In this document: piece after piece, positions 1 through 7,740 of the stretch
Numbering within the stretch: position 1 is the stretch's first letter
How the letters are laid out: every line of letters starts with the position of its first letter
Origin: Desulfobacteraceae bacterium
GTDB taxonomy: Bacteria > Desulfobacterota > Desulfobacteria > Desulfobacterales > Desulfobacteraceae
DNA length: 15,400 nucleotides
Reading direction: 5' to 3'
NCBI GenBank assembly: GCA_003354055.1
Contig: PIVQ01000098.1
Location: 1 to 15,400 of the forward strand
Notes under the pieces: generated by a model
What the model saw: the letters and a program-made list of their open reading frames with translations, nothing else
What the model was told of the DNA's origin: nothing
Databases searched by the model: none
Program-made: the position numbers and the translations under genes

Positions 1-606
1 TGCAACAACCTGTCTTTTGCCTTGAATGTCTTTATTACCACAGCCCTTTTAACCTGGCTGCCGACATACTTTCATCGATTTGACAATCTTGCCATGGATA
101 AGGCGAGTATGAAGGCAAGCTCCATCATGGTTCTTGCCATTATCGGCGCCCCTTTGGGAGGCTTCCTTTCAGATCTGTGGATGAGAAAAAGAGAAAACGC
201 CCGCCTTTTGTTCCCGGCAGTATCATCATGGATTACCGGAGTTCTGCTTTTTATCGCGTTTTCTTTTCTTCACGGGACTGCTCAATATATTGTTCTGCTT
301 CTCACGGGTATAACCGCTGTGGCCTTTGTACCGTCCTGTGTGGCTGTAACCCAGGATGTGGTTCACCCGGGGCTTCGGGCGGTTTCTTTAAGTCTGAATA
401 TCATCATCCAGCATCTCTTGGGTTCAAGCCTTGCCCCAATTGTCATCGGAAAGTTATCTGACGGATACGGCCTTGACAGGGCACTGACAATTCTGCCCGC
501 ATTTGCATTGTTTGCAGGGGTGTTACTTTTTATCGGCTCCTTTTTTTATAAGAACGATATCTATAACGAACATTCTGCAGCTTTTGATAAAAACAATCCT
601 GAATAG
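1..606 (+). CDS. MFS transporter, C-terminal half (5' truncated by window edge)
   Basis: The reading frame is open from base 1, so the start lies outside the window; the visible 201 residues end at TAG. About six hydrophobic segments are visible, corresponding to TM7-12 of a 12-TM major facilitator. The loop GGFLSDLWMRKR after the second visible segment is the MFS motif-A repeat between TM8 and TM9. The tail after the last segment is short and polar. Family assignment to MFS is firm, but the substrate cannot be read from this half. It lies 41 bp upstream of the iron-sulfur/AOR pair on the same strand with no terminator between, so it may import a carboxylate or aldehyde-related substrate for that pair, or export a product; that link is inference. 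Confidence 0.85.
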   Translation, partial: CNNLSFALNVFITTALLTWLPTYFHRFDNLAMDKASMKASSIMVLAIIGAPLGGFLSDLWMRKRENARLLFPAVSSWITGVLLFIAFSFLHGTAQYIVLLLTGITAVAFVPSCVAVTQDVVHPGLRAVSLSLNIIIQHLLGSSLAPIVIGKLSDGYGLDRALTILPAFALFAGVLLFIGSFFYKNDIYNEHSAAFDKNNPE

Positions 607-647
607 CCATTAGATTTACTCAATTACAACGAACCCATGGATAAAAT

Positions 648-1358
648 ATGAAACCCGAATCATTAGAAAAAAATAAGTTGTCGCGAAGAACATTTTTGAA
701 ATGTACCGGCACCATTGTTTTTGCCATGGGAAGCAGTTGCTATCAGCTGAGCGGGTGCGATTTAAAGGAAAGCGGACTAGACGTGCCGGCCTCAGACGGC
801 TACCTTGTGGTTGATGTTAGAAAATGCCAGGGCTGTATCAGCTGCATGCTGGCCTGCTCTCTTGTTCATGAAGGCGCGCAGAGTCCTTCGCTTTCCAGAA
901 TACAGATAATGCAGGATTCATTTGAAAAATTCCCAGAGGACCTGACCATTGAACAGTGCCGTCAGTGTGAAAAACCTGCTTGCGTTGCGGCCTGTCCCGA
1001 AGATGCCCTTACTGCCAATGCCGAATTTGGACATGTGCGAATGGTGGACAAAGAAAAATGTACCGGCTGCGGCAATTGTTTTGGAGCATGTCCATACACC
1101 CCGACGCGGCTTTCGGTTATGGCAGATGAAACCTTTAGCCAGGAGTTGAAGAGCCGCAAATGCGATCTTTGCGCCAATGCGCCTTATCACTGGGATGAAA
1201 AAGGCGGCGGTCCGGATGGCAAACAGGCCTGTGTGGAAGTCTGTCCTGTAGGTGCCATTGCCTTTACCAAAGAGCTCCCGGCCCAGGATGGAAACTCAGG
1301 ATATAAAGTCAATCTCAGGGACAAAAACTGGACAAGATTAGGCTATTCAGATTCATAA
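648..1358 (+). CDS. Four-cluster [4Fe-4S] ferredoxin-like electron-transfer protein with Tat-like N-terminus (YdhY-like)
   Basis: This 236-aa protein should pass electrons to or from the AOR-family enzyme encoded next to it. It has four cysteine sets: C60/63/66/70, C104/107/112/116, C138/141/144/148 and C172/175/195/199, the layout of DmsB/PhsB/YdhY-type subunits with four [4Fe-4S] clusters. Residues 12-18 read SRRTFLK, a good twin-arginine motif, followed by a weakly hydrophobic stretch and LSGC at 34-37, which resembles a lipobox. From memory, E. coli YdhY has a similar N-terminus (LTRLEFL and then LLGC) and sits beside the AOR-family YdhV. The start at 648 lacks a clear Shine-Dalgarno. An earlier ATG at 637 runs only four codons before TGA, so it is not the start. 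Whether the protein is exported is uncertain, because its presumed partner has no signal peptide. Confidence 0.85.
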   Translation: MKPESLEKNKLSRRTFLKCTGTIVFAMGSSCYQLSGCDLKESGLDVPASDGYLVVDVRKCQGCISCMLACSLVHEGAQSPSLSRIQIMQDSFEKFPEDLTIEQCRQCEKPACVAACPEDALTANAEFGHVRMVDKEKCTGCGNCFGACPYTPTRLSVMADETFSQELKSRKCDLCANAPYHWDEKGGGPDGKQACVEVCPVGAIAFTKELPAQDGNSGYKVNLRDKNWTRLGYSDS

Positions 1359-1423
1359 GCCAAATCATCTGATCATCATCGGATCATGGATACGGTAACT
1401 ATTGAATACCAGAGGCAATATTT

Positions 1424-3502
1424 ATGAACGGATATTCAGGCAAGATATTAAGCATCAATCTGAGTACACGGACCATTTCCACCATTCCGACTAAAAAATA
1501 TGAACAATGGGTCGGCGGACATGGTATGGGGTCAGCCCTTTTCTTTGATATGGTCAAAGACAAAACCATTGATGGGTTTGATCCTGAAAATCTCGTCACC
1601 CTGATGAGTTCACCTTTATCCGGCACATTGGTTCCCTCAGGCGCCGGCAGGACAGAAATCCAGGGCATTGGCGTACAGTCCCTTCCCATTGGCTGGTTTA
1701 CCCGAAGTAATTTCGGCGGACGATTCTCTGCCATGCTCAAATATGCAGGATGGGACGGCATCGCAATCCAGGGCGCGGCGGACAGCCGGGTATGGATTGA
1801 TATTAGAAATAAGGATGTCAAAATAAGGGAATGCGATGATTTAAGCCTTTGGGGAACCGATACCTGGGAATGCCAGAAGATCATCTGGAATGATGTGGCC
1901 GGAGAGGGGGTTTACGGGGACTGGATCAAGGTCAATGAAAAAGGCGGCATGAGCACCCAGCGGCCTGCAGTCCTGGCCATTGGCCCTGCAGGTGAAAACC
2001 TGAGCCGCATGGCCTGCCTGATCCACGATGCCGGAAATGGCGCCGGTCAGGGAGGTTTTGGTGCTGTATTCGGGAAGAAAGGACTCAAGGCCGTCAGCGT
2101 CATTGGCACCGGAAGTATCCGGGTGAATGATCCCAAAGCCCTGATGAAGGCCAGACTGTGGCAAAAAAAGACATACGCATTTGACCTTGAAAATCTAAAA
2201 TTTGATACGTTTACCCTTGGCTTCCAAAGTCCGCCCGTGCCCATGGCCCTGTACAGGTCCGGAAGGCCTAGGGTCGGCCAAAGGCCACAGGCCTGTGCGG
2301 GATGCTCTGCAGGATGCCGGGGCCGATATGAAGACGGCATTGGAAACGAGGCCATCTGCTTTACATCTTTATTTTACTATTTGGGCAAGACTCTTTTAAT
2401 ACAGCGGCAGGCTGCTGATCTGATCAATCGATACGGTTTAAACGCGGCGGAGATGTTTATAGGCGAACTTTACCTGAGGTCGCTTAAGGATCTAGGAATT
2501 CTTGGAAAGGGAAAGGAGATTGACTGCCCGCTTGACTTTAAACAATATGGTGAGCTTGCCTATGCTGAGCAACTGGTTAAGGCCATTGCCTATCGAAATG
2601 ACGGTAAGGGAAATCCCCACCCCTTTGGCGATACCCTGGCAGAAGGCTTTGTCCGGGCCGCAAAAAAATGGGGCCGCCTTGAAGGGGAAAAGTCTGATCT
2701 TAAGACCGGGCTTCTCAGGTTTCCCCATTGGGGTCTGCCCAGACATAAGTTGGAACGCTCCCAGTTGGACTGGGGGTATGGTACCATTCTGGGGGATCGG
2801 GATATCAATGAGCACTGCTTTGACATGTTAAGGGCGTTTCCTACCCATTATAAACGTTTCAATAAAGAATTGCCCCCTTCCGAAAACGTGGTCAAAATCA
2901 TCACTGACAAGATGGAACCCTTTGAAGGGGACATGAAAATGCTCGATTTCAGCTCAGAGAACATGTACTCGGAGCACATGGTCAAGCTGGTGACCTGGCA
3001 CCGGTATTATACCAGGTTCTGGAAGCAGTCTGCACTATTGTGCGATTTTCGCTGGCCGGATTTCCTCAACCTGTATGCGCCGAATGCGGTCGGTGCCACC
3101 GGCATTGCCGAACCCAAGTTTTTCAAGGCTGTGACCGGTAAAGACTTTACCTTTCTTGCCGGCATAAACCTGGGCAAAAAAATCTGGAACCTGGACAATG
3201 CCATCTGGACCCTCCAGGGAAGGCATCGGGACATGGTCAGATTTGCAGATTACGTCTATACCAATCCCGGTACGACGCATAGTGGATACCCGGAATATAT
3301 GCCGGGAATAAAGAATGGAAAATGGGATTATGTGATTACTTCGGCAAGGCATTTTGATCCGGATCAATTTGAAGAGTTCAAAACCCGCTTCTATAGGTTC
3401 CAGGGATGGGATGAAAAGACGGGTTACCCTACAAGAAAAACACTGGAATCTCTTGGCCTTGAGAATGTTGCAGATGAGCTTGAAGCGAATGGGAAGGGAT
3501 AA
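1424..3502 (+). CDS. Aldehyde:ferredoxin oxidoreductase family tungsten/molybdenum enzyme (YdhV-like)
   Basis: This 692-aa protein belongs to the AOR family, cytoplasmic enzymes carrying a bis-pyranopterin W or Mo cofactor and one [4Fe-4S] cluster, which oxidise aldehydes or reduce acids with ferredoxin-type partners. Visible landmarks are the N-terminal cofactor domain (MNGYSGKILSINLST, then VGGHGMG at 30-36), the glycine-rich GNGAGQGGFGAVFGKKGLKA at 204-223, and the cluster ligands C291, C294, C298 (CxxCxxxC) with the distal C540 in LLCDFRWPD. It is longer than the classic ~605-aa archaeal AOR and close to YdhV (about 700 aa). The C-terminal FYRFQGWDEKTGYPTRKTL resembles the YdhV end as I remember it. 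No signal peptide is seen. AGAGG precedes the ATG by about 8 nt. It lies 65 bp after the iron-sulfur gene. The substrate is unknown; YdhV-like members are poorly characterised. Confidence 0.9.
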   Translation: MNGYSGKILSINLSTRTISTIPTKKYEQWVGGHGMGSALFFDMVKDKTIDGFDPENLVTLMSSPLSGTLVPSGAGRTEIQGIGVQSLPIGWFTRSNFGGRFSAMLKYAGWDGIAIQGAADSRVWIDIRNKDVKIRECDDLSLWGTDTWECQKIIWNDVAGEGVYGDWIKVNEKGGMSTQRPAVLAIGPAGENLSRMACLIHDAGNGAGQGGFGAVFGKKGLKAVSVIGTGSIRVNDPKALMKARLWQKKTYAFDLENLKFDTFTLGFQSPPVPMALYRSGRPRVGQRPQACAGCSAGCRGRYEDGIGNEAICFTSLFYYLGKTLLIQRQAADLINRYGLNAAEMFIGELYLRSLKDLGILGKGKEIDCPLDFKQYGELAYAEQLVKAIAYRNDGKGNPHPFGDTLAEGFVRAAKKWGRLEGEKSDLKTGLLRFPHWGLPRHKLERSQLDWGYGTILGDRDINEHCFDMLRAFPTHYKRFNKELPPSENVVKIITDKMEPFEGDMKMLDFSSENMYSEHMVKLVTWHRYYTRFWKQSALLCDFRWPDFLNLYAPNAVGATGIAEPKFFKAVTGKDFTFLAGINLGKKIWNLDNAIWTLQGRHRDMVRFADYVYTNPGTTHSGYPEYMPGIKNGKWDYVITSARHFDPDQFEEFKTRFYRFQGWDEKTGYPTRKTLESLGLENVADELEANGKG

Positions 3503-3529
3503 AAATCAGATTTAAAAGGAGAATATTTC

Positions 3530-4846
3530 ATGACGACACCCGTTTATGATCCAAAACAAATTATTTTTTCGCTCAATTCAATTGCCAATGCGCCGTCGAA
3601 CCGAACCGGCACAAAGGAGAAGCTCGAATCCTACGCCAAAGGGCTCATTCACGATATCTTAAAAAACCACAAGATACGGGAACTCATTGGTGATTGGACC
3701 CTGGTCTGGGGCCCATTCGTATATCAGGTGCCGGGTTCAAACGTGGCTGACAATGCCATGTACATTGCCCAAAGCAACACCACCCCCACTGAATTTGTGG
3801 TGGCGATCTCCGGCACCAACCCAATCTCGAAATATGGATGGATCCATGAAGACATTCTGATTAATCCCATGCAGGATTGGCCGTATGCCAAAGGGTTCAA
3901 AAAGCACAAACCACGGATTTCCAACGGCACGAAATTAGGTCTTGAAGCCCTGTTTAGTATGAAAAATGAGTCAGGACAGACCCTGCCGGTTTTTTTGAAC
4001 CAACAAGTGGAGGCAGCCAAGCCAAAACCTTTGTCTGTGACTGTAACGGGTCACAGTCTGGGCGGTGCCCTGTCACCGGCAACCGCCCTTGCATTAAAGG
4101 ATTTACAGGGTGAGGCGTCAGGATGGGACCTGCAATCCCACGCCAGTATCAAGGTAGAACCGACGGCAGGCCCCACTCCAGGTGATGCGGCCTGGGCAGA
4201 ATATTATGATAGTCAACTTGGAAATCCGACGGCCCACAATCCGACCACCCGTCTGTGGAATAGCCTGGATATAGTTCCCCATGCCTGGGAGCTGAATATG
4301 CTCAAGGAAATACCCGCTCTTTACGAGCCGCAAATTCCCAAAAGCATCTTTATCAGTGCTGCCGTCGGCCTGGCCGAAGTCAATTCACTCGTTGCCGGAG
4401 ACATGCGCCATATTTGCGATGACACAGCCCCCCTCCCCGGTCAGATACAACATATAAAGCCATTAAGCATTGCCGATGTTCTTGAACTGTTAGAGGTGCT
4501 GGCAGCCAATGATTTAATCGATCGTCTGGCCAAAAAACTTCGTTTATCCCCAGTTGAGCTTGCATTGCTCAAAAAGATCGTGGATGATTTGATCAAGCAC
4601 CTTAACACCAGGAAAAAGACTGTCGACGCCGTCACAATGAAAGAACTCACAACCTGGAATCAGGATTTCAACACCAACCTGGATGATAGCTCAAAAAAAC
4701 TATCCCGGGAGTTTTCCGACTTCCTGAATTTTCTTGTGCAGGCAGGTTTCCAGCACACTAAAGCCTATGCCGAACTTATTGGTACCAAGTATTTTGCCGA
4801 CTTGGTTAAAAAAATTAAAAAAAGATATCATGAATTGGCAACTTGA
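3530..4846 (+). CDS. Class 3 lipase-fold (alpha/beta hydrolase) protein with C-terminal helical region, R-body-associated
   Basis: This 438-aa protein has the nucleophile elbow VTGHSLGGAL (Ser176) of class 3 lipases, preceded by VVAISGT at 91-97, which matches the oxyanion-hole strand of the family. The likely catalytic aspartate is D247 in NSLDIVPHAW. The likely catalytic histidine is H409 in GFQHTKAY, near the C-terminus as usual for the family. Between them, residues 310-405 are strongly helical and lysine-rich, longer than in compact fungal lipases. There is no signal peptide or transmembrane segment, so it looks cytoplasmic and would need a release or delivery route to meet foreign lipids. 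The Shine-Dalgarno AAAAGGAGA lies just before the ATG, 28 bp after the AOR gene. The next gene is rebB-like, suggesting a phospholipase/lipase cargo or toxin, which is inference. Confidence is high for the fold, low for the substrate. Confidence 0.82.
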   Translation: MTTPVYDPKQIIFSLNSIANAPSNRTGTKEKLESYAKGLIHDILKNHKIRELIGDWTLVWGPFVYQVPGSNVADNAMYIAQSNTTPTEFVVAISGTNPISKYGWIHEDILINPMQDWPYAKGFKKHKPRISNGTKLGLEALFSMKNESGQTLPVFLNQQVEAAKPKPLSVTVTGHSLGGALSPATALALKDLQGEASGWDLQSHASIKVEPTAGPTPGDAAWAEYYDSQLGNPTAHNPTTRLWNSLDIVPHAWELNMLKEIPALYEPQIPKSIFISAAVGLAEVNSLVAGDMRHICDDTAPLPGQIQHIKPLSIADVLELLEVLAANDLIDRLAKKLRLSPVELALLKKIVDDLIKHLNTRKKTVDAVTMKELTTWNQDFNTNLDDSSKKLSREFSDFLNFLVQAGFQHTKAYAELIGTKYFADLVKKIKKRYHELAT

Positions 4847-4875
4847 CCAGGCTATACCCGGTCAATACCTTTTTT
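4843..4875 (+). terminator. Intra-cassette intrinsic terminator/attenuator between lipase and rebB-like genes
   Basis: TTGACC (4843-4848) pairs perfectly with GGTCAA (4860-4865). An A/C mismatch and a GG/CC pair extend it inward to a CTATA loop, and six Ts follow at 4870-4875. The stem starts at the lipase stop codon. It is a moderate, AU-tailed hairpin that could cut readthrough into the rebB-like gene or mark an mRNA processing point. Confidence 0.5.
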
Positions 4876-4904
4876 ATAACCCATTAACTTCTTAGGAGAC
4901 TATT

Positions 4905-5297
4905 ATGCCTGACAAGAATGAAAATCCCAGTGTTAACGGACAGATAACAGATGCAGTAACCCAAACCAATACCAGAGTTTTAGGCGAGGCACCGGCAATG
5001 GCCATGGGCAGTTTATACCAGACCATTGGCAACTCTGTAGCCATGGCTGCGGCCAATGCAGTTTATGCCCAGCAACAGGCGAATGTAACCTATCAGGCAG
5101 CAACCACCATGGGTGTGCAGGCGCTATTGTCCGCGAGGACAGCCCCAGCGCCTGCAAAGGGAGAAGCGCTTTCAGATGATCATATTGCTATATTAATCGA
5201 TGAACTTGAACACCAGATTGATCATTTAAACGCCATGAAGGCCCAAAACGGTCCGGCAAACACCGAAAATAAGGGTGCAAAAAATGGCAAAGAATAA
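4905..5297 (+). CDS. RebB-family 'killing trait' (R-body structural-type) protein
   Basis: This 130-aa protein carries the RebB/killing-trait domain at about residues 9-77. The opening VNGQITDAVTQTN, the small-residue-rich helix VLGEAPAMAMGSLYQTIGNS and the AQQQANVTYQAATTMGVQ segment are the recognisable pattern of Reb proteins. Those proteins assemble into R-bodies, the coiled ribbons known from Caedibacter and found as homologues across Proteobacteria. Beyond residue 80 there is a Pro/Ala linker (TAPAPAKGEAL) and a charged helix (HIAILIDELEHQIDHLNAMK), an extension beyond the core domain. The Shine-Dalgarno is AGGAG, 7-8 nt before the ATG. It follows the lipase-like gene by 58 bp and overlaps the next gene by 14 bp. 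Known R-body loci usually carry several reb paralogues; only one clear copy is visible here. Family call firm, ribbon formation unproven. Confidence 0.82.
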   Translation: MPDKNENPSVNGQITDAVTQTNTRVLGEAPAMAMGSLYQTIGNSVAMAAANAVYAQQQANVTYQAATTMGVQALLSARTAPAPAKGEALSDDHIAILIDELEHQIDHLNAMKAQNGPANTENKGAKNGKE

Positions 5298-5610
5298 CCC
5301 GGATATTCAAACCGAAAACATGGGCAAAAAGGGGTTTGTCGATAATAAACAAACCGCAAAGGATATGTTGAGGTTATCAGCCGTTCAAACGGCTCAACTC
5401 ACCATGAATGATACTGCAAGCTTTTTGCGAAATAACCACATGATCTATACTGCTGGGATTTCTTCTGTTGTTAAAGCATTATTGGATGGCAATGAGAAAG
5501 CCCATGAGTCTTTTGCCCTGTTAAACAATATGCTTTCGGAATCCCAGCAGCACTTTGAACGCATGGTAAAAAATACAAATGCGCTAATGGGAAAAAACGA
5601 AGAATCATAA
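5284..5610 (+). CDS. Small helical protein of unknown family, companion of the RebB-like protein
   Basis: I do not recognise this 108-aa protein. It is predicted to be nearly all helical with no signal peptide. There is an alanine/threonine-rich middle (LSAVQTAQLTMNDTASFLRN), a mildly hydrophobic stretch (MIYTAGISSVVKALLDG) and an amphipathic, Gln/Glu-rich C-terminal helix that includes SESQQHFERMVKN. The ATG at 5284 is preferred because AAGGGT at 5272-5277 sits 6 nt upstream; a GTG at 5275 in the same frame lies within that Shine-Dalgarno. The start lies inside the end of the rebB-like gene (14-bp overlap in another frame), which implies translational coupling and matched amounts. The QTAQLT..D segment loosely recalls Reb proteins, so it could be a diverged Reb paralogue or an assembly partner; that is speculation. 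Confidence 0.7.
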   Translation: MAKNNPDIQTENMGKKGFVDNKQTAKDMLRLSAVQTAQLTMNDTASFLRNNHMIYTAGISSVVKALLDGNEKAHESFALLNNMLSESQQHFERMVKNTNALMGKNEES

Positions 5611-5707
5611 ATTGCCCAGTATTTATTTATAAAGGAGATGGATCCCCAACATCTGATGATTCCGTTGTATGGCATGTAATACCGTATACTGACCGTGGGA
5701 CTGGTCC

Positions 5708-6595
5708 TTAATCGGGCAGATCAAAAAAGGACTGGGCGTTTTTATACAACACCCGGTCCAGATCATCCCCTGACAGACCGGCATCGGCAAGCCAAAGCAA
5801 CTCGCGGTCCCAGGCATAGGGAATATTGGGGAAATCCGAGCCGTACATGATCCGGTCCGCACGATAGGCGGAAAAATCCCCCCGCCTGTCCTCGGGAAAA
5901 TAATCGGTGATCACCATGGCGGTATCCAGCCAGAGGGTATCGTAGGTTTCGATCAACTGCCGGTATTGATCAACTTCATCAAACCCCAGGTGGGGCACAC
6001 AGATCTTAAGCCGGGGATACGCTTTTAAGATCCGCGCAACCTTGTCTGCCCCGCAGATCTCATAGGGATCGCAGAGATAATGCTCGCTTTTGGGTTCCCG
6101 GCCCACATGCATGACCATGGGTTTATTCCGTTCCTGGCAGATATCATAGATAGGATCCATATCAGGGCTGTTCATATCAAAGCACTGGACATGGGCGTGG
6201 AGCTTCACTCCGGACAACCCCATATCAAAGGCCTCATCTAATATTCCCCGGGCATTCTCCTCACCGGGGAATAGTGTCGCAAGTCCTATGACTTTCCCTG
6301 AAAATTCCCGGCAGAGCTCCGCCATATATGAATTCAGGAACCCGGCCATCCCGGGCTTGTGTGCATATTGCAGAGCCGTCACCCGGCTGACCCCATGCTC
6401 CAGAAGAAAGGCGATCAGTTCCCGGCTTGTCATCCGGTATCGGATTTTCCAGGCAAAGGCATCAAACCAGGACTGGACGGCAGAAAAAATCTTGTCCGGA
6501 AATACATGGACATGGGCGTCTATAACCCGGGGAATTCCTTTGGGCAGGGTCTCGCCTTCGGGATTGTCATAATACGGCAGATCAGGTTTCAGCAT
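5708..6595 (-). CDS. Metal-dependent amidohydrolase-2 family (TIM-barrel) hydrolase/decarboxylase
   Basis: This 295-aa protein has the amidohydrolase-2 signature order. DAHVHVF at 26-32 (H28, H30) gives the first metal ligands, GVKLHAHVQ at 129-137 the strand with K131 and H133, VMHVGREP a third site (H163), and VPHLGFDE H202. YGSDFPN supplies the catalytic and metal-binding D254. The family includes ACMSD-type decarboxylases, resorcylate decarboxylases and lactonases, so the reaction cannot be specified. There is no signal peptide. It starts 8 bp after the stop of the cysteine-rich ferredoxin gene. Its only Shine-Dalgarno-like GGAGG lies inside that gene about 13 nt upstream, consistent with coupled expression in a tetR-ferredoxin-hydrolase operon. 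No convincing terminator is seen between it and the convergent + strand cassette. Confidence 0.85.
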   Translation of the reverse strand: MLKPDLPYYDNPEGETLPKGIPRVIDAHVHVFPDKIFSAVQSWFDAFAWKIRYRMTSRELIAFLLEHGVSRVTALQYAHKPGMAGFLNSYMAELCREFSGKVIGLATLFPGEENARGILDEAFDMGLSGVKLHAHVQCFDMNSPDMDPIYDICQERNKPMVMHVGREPKSEHYLCDPYEICGADKVARILKAYPRLKICVPHLGFDEVDQYRQLIETYDTLWLDTAMVITDYFPEDRRGDFSAYRADRIMYGSDFPNIPYAWDRELLWLADAGLSGDDLDRVLYKNAQSFFDLPD

Positions 6596-6603
6596 GTCAG
6601 TTC

Positions 6604-7707
6604 TTAAGCCTCCACTTTCCGGGGGGGTACAAAAACCTCCCGTTTCCCTGTGCTTTCAAGGAAGATGGCATCAACAGGGCAATTGGAGGCACATACCCCG
6701 CATCCAATGCATCTATTTTCAACGATAGAGATTTCATTGTCCGGTTCCCCGTTCAGGAGAATGGCCTCCATGGGGCAGATATCCACACAGGTTTCACATG
6801 CAGTACACTCATCCATATCCAGCCGTGCAAGATAGGACGCATAGGTATGGGCAGGCACAGCCCCGGTGTAAAAGAGTTCAAAGGTACCACAGCAACATTT
6901 GCAACAGTTGCAGATGGCATATTCATCCCGTTCAATATCTTGGCTTTCATGGAACGTCTTGTGGACCAGACCGTCTTTTTCCGTTCTCTCAATGATGGCG
7001 TAGGCCTCCTGCCTGGTGATTTCCCTGCCGAATTGATAGTCAATGACAAAGCGCGCCGTCTGACCGAAGAAAAGACAGTTCTCCTTATCTTCAGTGACCT
7101 GACAGGTCTTGCCCAGCAGATTTTTTTCATGGCGGCAGTAGCAATGCGCCACGGCAATGGTGTCAAATTTGTCAATGATGAGATTCACATCTTCAAGGGG
7201 AAGGATGTGATCCAGACCTTTTTCTTTGATCTGTTTGCCGATGGGCACCACCCGGGTAAACGGTGTCAGCATCTTTGACAACTCGACAAACCCGTCGTAA
7301 TCACTCTGAAAAATCCCCGACACCTCTTTGAACAACCGGTCAAATATTTGGGCCAGTTTCTTCTGTTTGGGTGTGGTCTCCCCTCGCATGAGGGTATACT
7401 CCAGCAATCCGGGCAGAGGAGGCATGAGCCTATAGACCACAATACCGGTGCTCCTGCTGGGGATACCGGTTACCACACCTTCATGCATGAGGGCATCCAG
7501 ATGCTCCTCAATCACCGTCTCTTCCAGGCAGGTGACCTCTTTGAGTTGGTCCATGTTCATAGGCCCCGTAAGCACCTGAACAAATTTCGCCTGGTCCTCG
7601 TTCATGATGGTCCGGACAAGTTCGATCATGGTGTCGGATACGGGAATGGGAAATTGTCCTGCTGAAATAATAGTCTGCGCTGTTTTTTGCCATAGGTTTT
7701 CGGACAT
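6604..7707 (-). CDS. Cysteine-rich [4Fe-4S] protein with N-terminal winged-helix-like domain and C-terminal 2x[4Fe-4S] ferredoxin
   Basis: This 367-aa protein belongs to a family I recognise from anaerobes, especially Desulfobacterota, but whose function I cannot name. Residues 35-95 look like a winged-helix domain (MDQLKEVTCLEETVIEEHLD, then a GVVTG...VVYRL wing). The middle has HCYCRHEKNLLGKTC, with C189, C191, C202 and C211, then a run NCCKCCCG with C266, C268, C269, C271, C272 and C273, suggesting an extra metal site. The C-terminus is a classic two-cluster ferredoxin (C301/304/307/311 and C333/336/339/343). There is no signal peptide. GAGGAGA precedes the ATG by about 8 nt. It lies 33 bp after the tetR gene and 8 bp before the amidohydrolase gene. 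A redox-sensing or electron-delivery role for the operon is inference. Confidence 0.85.
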   Translation of the reverse strand: MSENLWQKTAQTIISAGQFPIPVSDTMIELVRTIMNEDQAKFVQVLTGPMNMDQLKEVTCLEETVIEEHLDALMHEGVVTGIPSRSTGIVVYRLMPPLPGLLEYTLMRGETTPKQKKLAQIFDRLFKEVSGIFQSDYDGFVELSKMLTPFTRVVPIGKQIKEKGLDHILPLEDVNLIIDKFDTIAVAHCYCRHEKNLLGKTCQVTEDKENCLFFGQTARFVIDYQFGREITRQEAYAIIERTEKDGLVHKTFHESQDIERDEYAICNCCKCCCGTFELFYTGAVPAHTYASYLARLDMDECTACETCVDICPMEAILLNGEPDNEISIVENRCIGCGVCASNCPVDAIFLESTGKREVFVPPRKVEA

Positions 7708-7740
7708 GGGATCTTCTCCTCGTTAGATAGGTATAAAAAA

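Noticed and set aside
918..1190. Antisense and out-of-frame ORFs over the iron-sulfur, AOR, kinase and cytochrome genes
   Set aside because: They lie wholly inside well-supported genes, have composition typical of shadow frames and lack family motifs or ribosome-binding sites.
1359..1423. GATCATC-type short repeats between the iron-sulfur and AOR genes
   Set aside because: Short, imperfect and without stable pairing or a T-run; likely chance.
5275..5610. GTG start giving an 111-aa version of the Reb companion
   Set aside because: The GTG lies within the AAGGGT Shine-Dalgarno that suits the ATG at 5284.
4905..5610. A complete R-body locus
   Set aside because: Only one clear RebB-domain gene is visible, with no tandem reb paralogues and no reb-type regulator in the window; only a minimal cassette can be claimed.
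5638..5679. 13-codon ORF as a real peptide gene
   Set aside because: The ATG touches the Shine-Dalgarno with no spacing, and the product has no recognisable feature.
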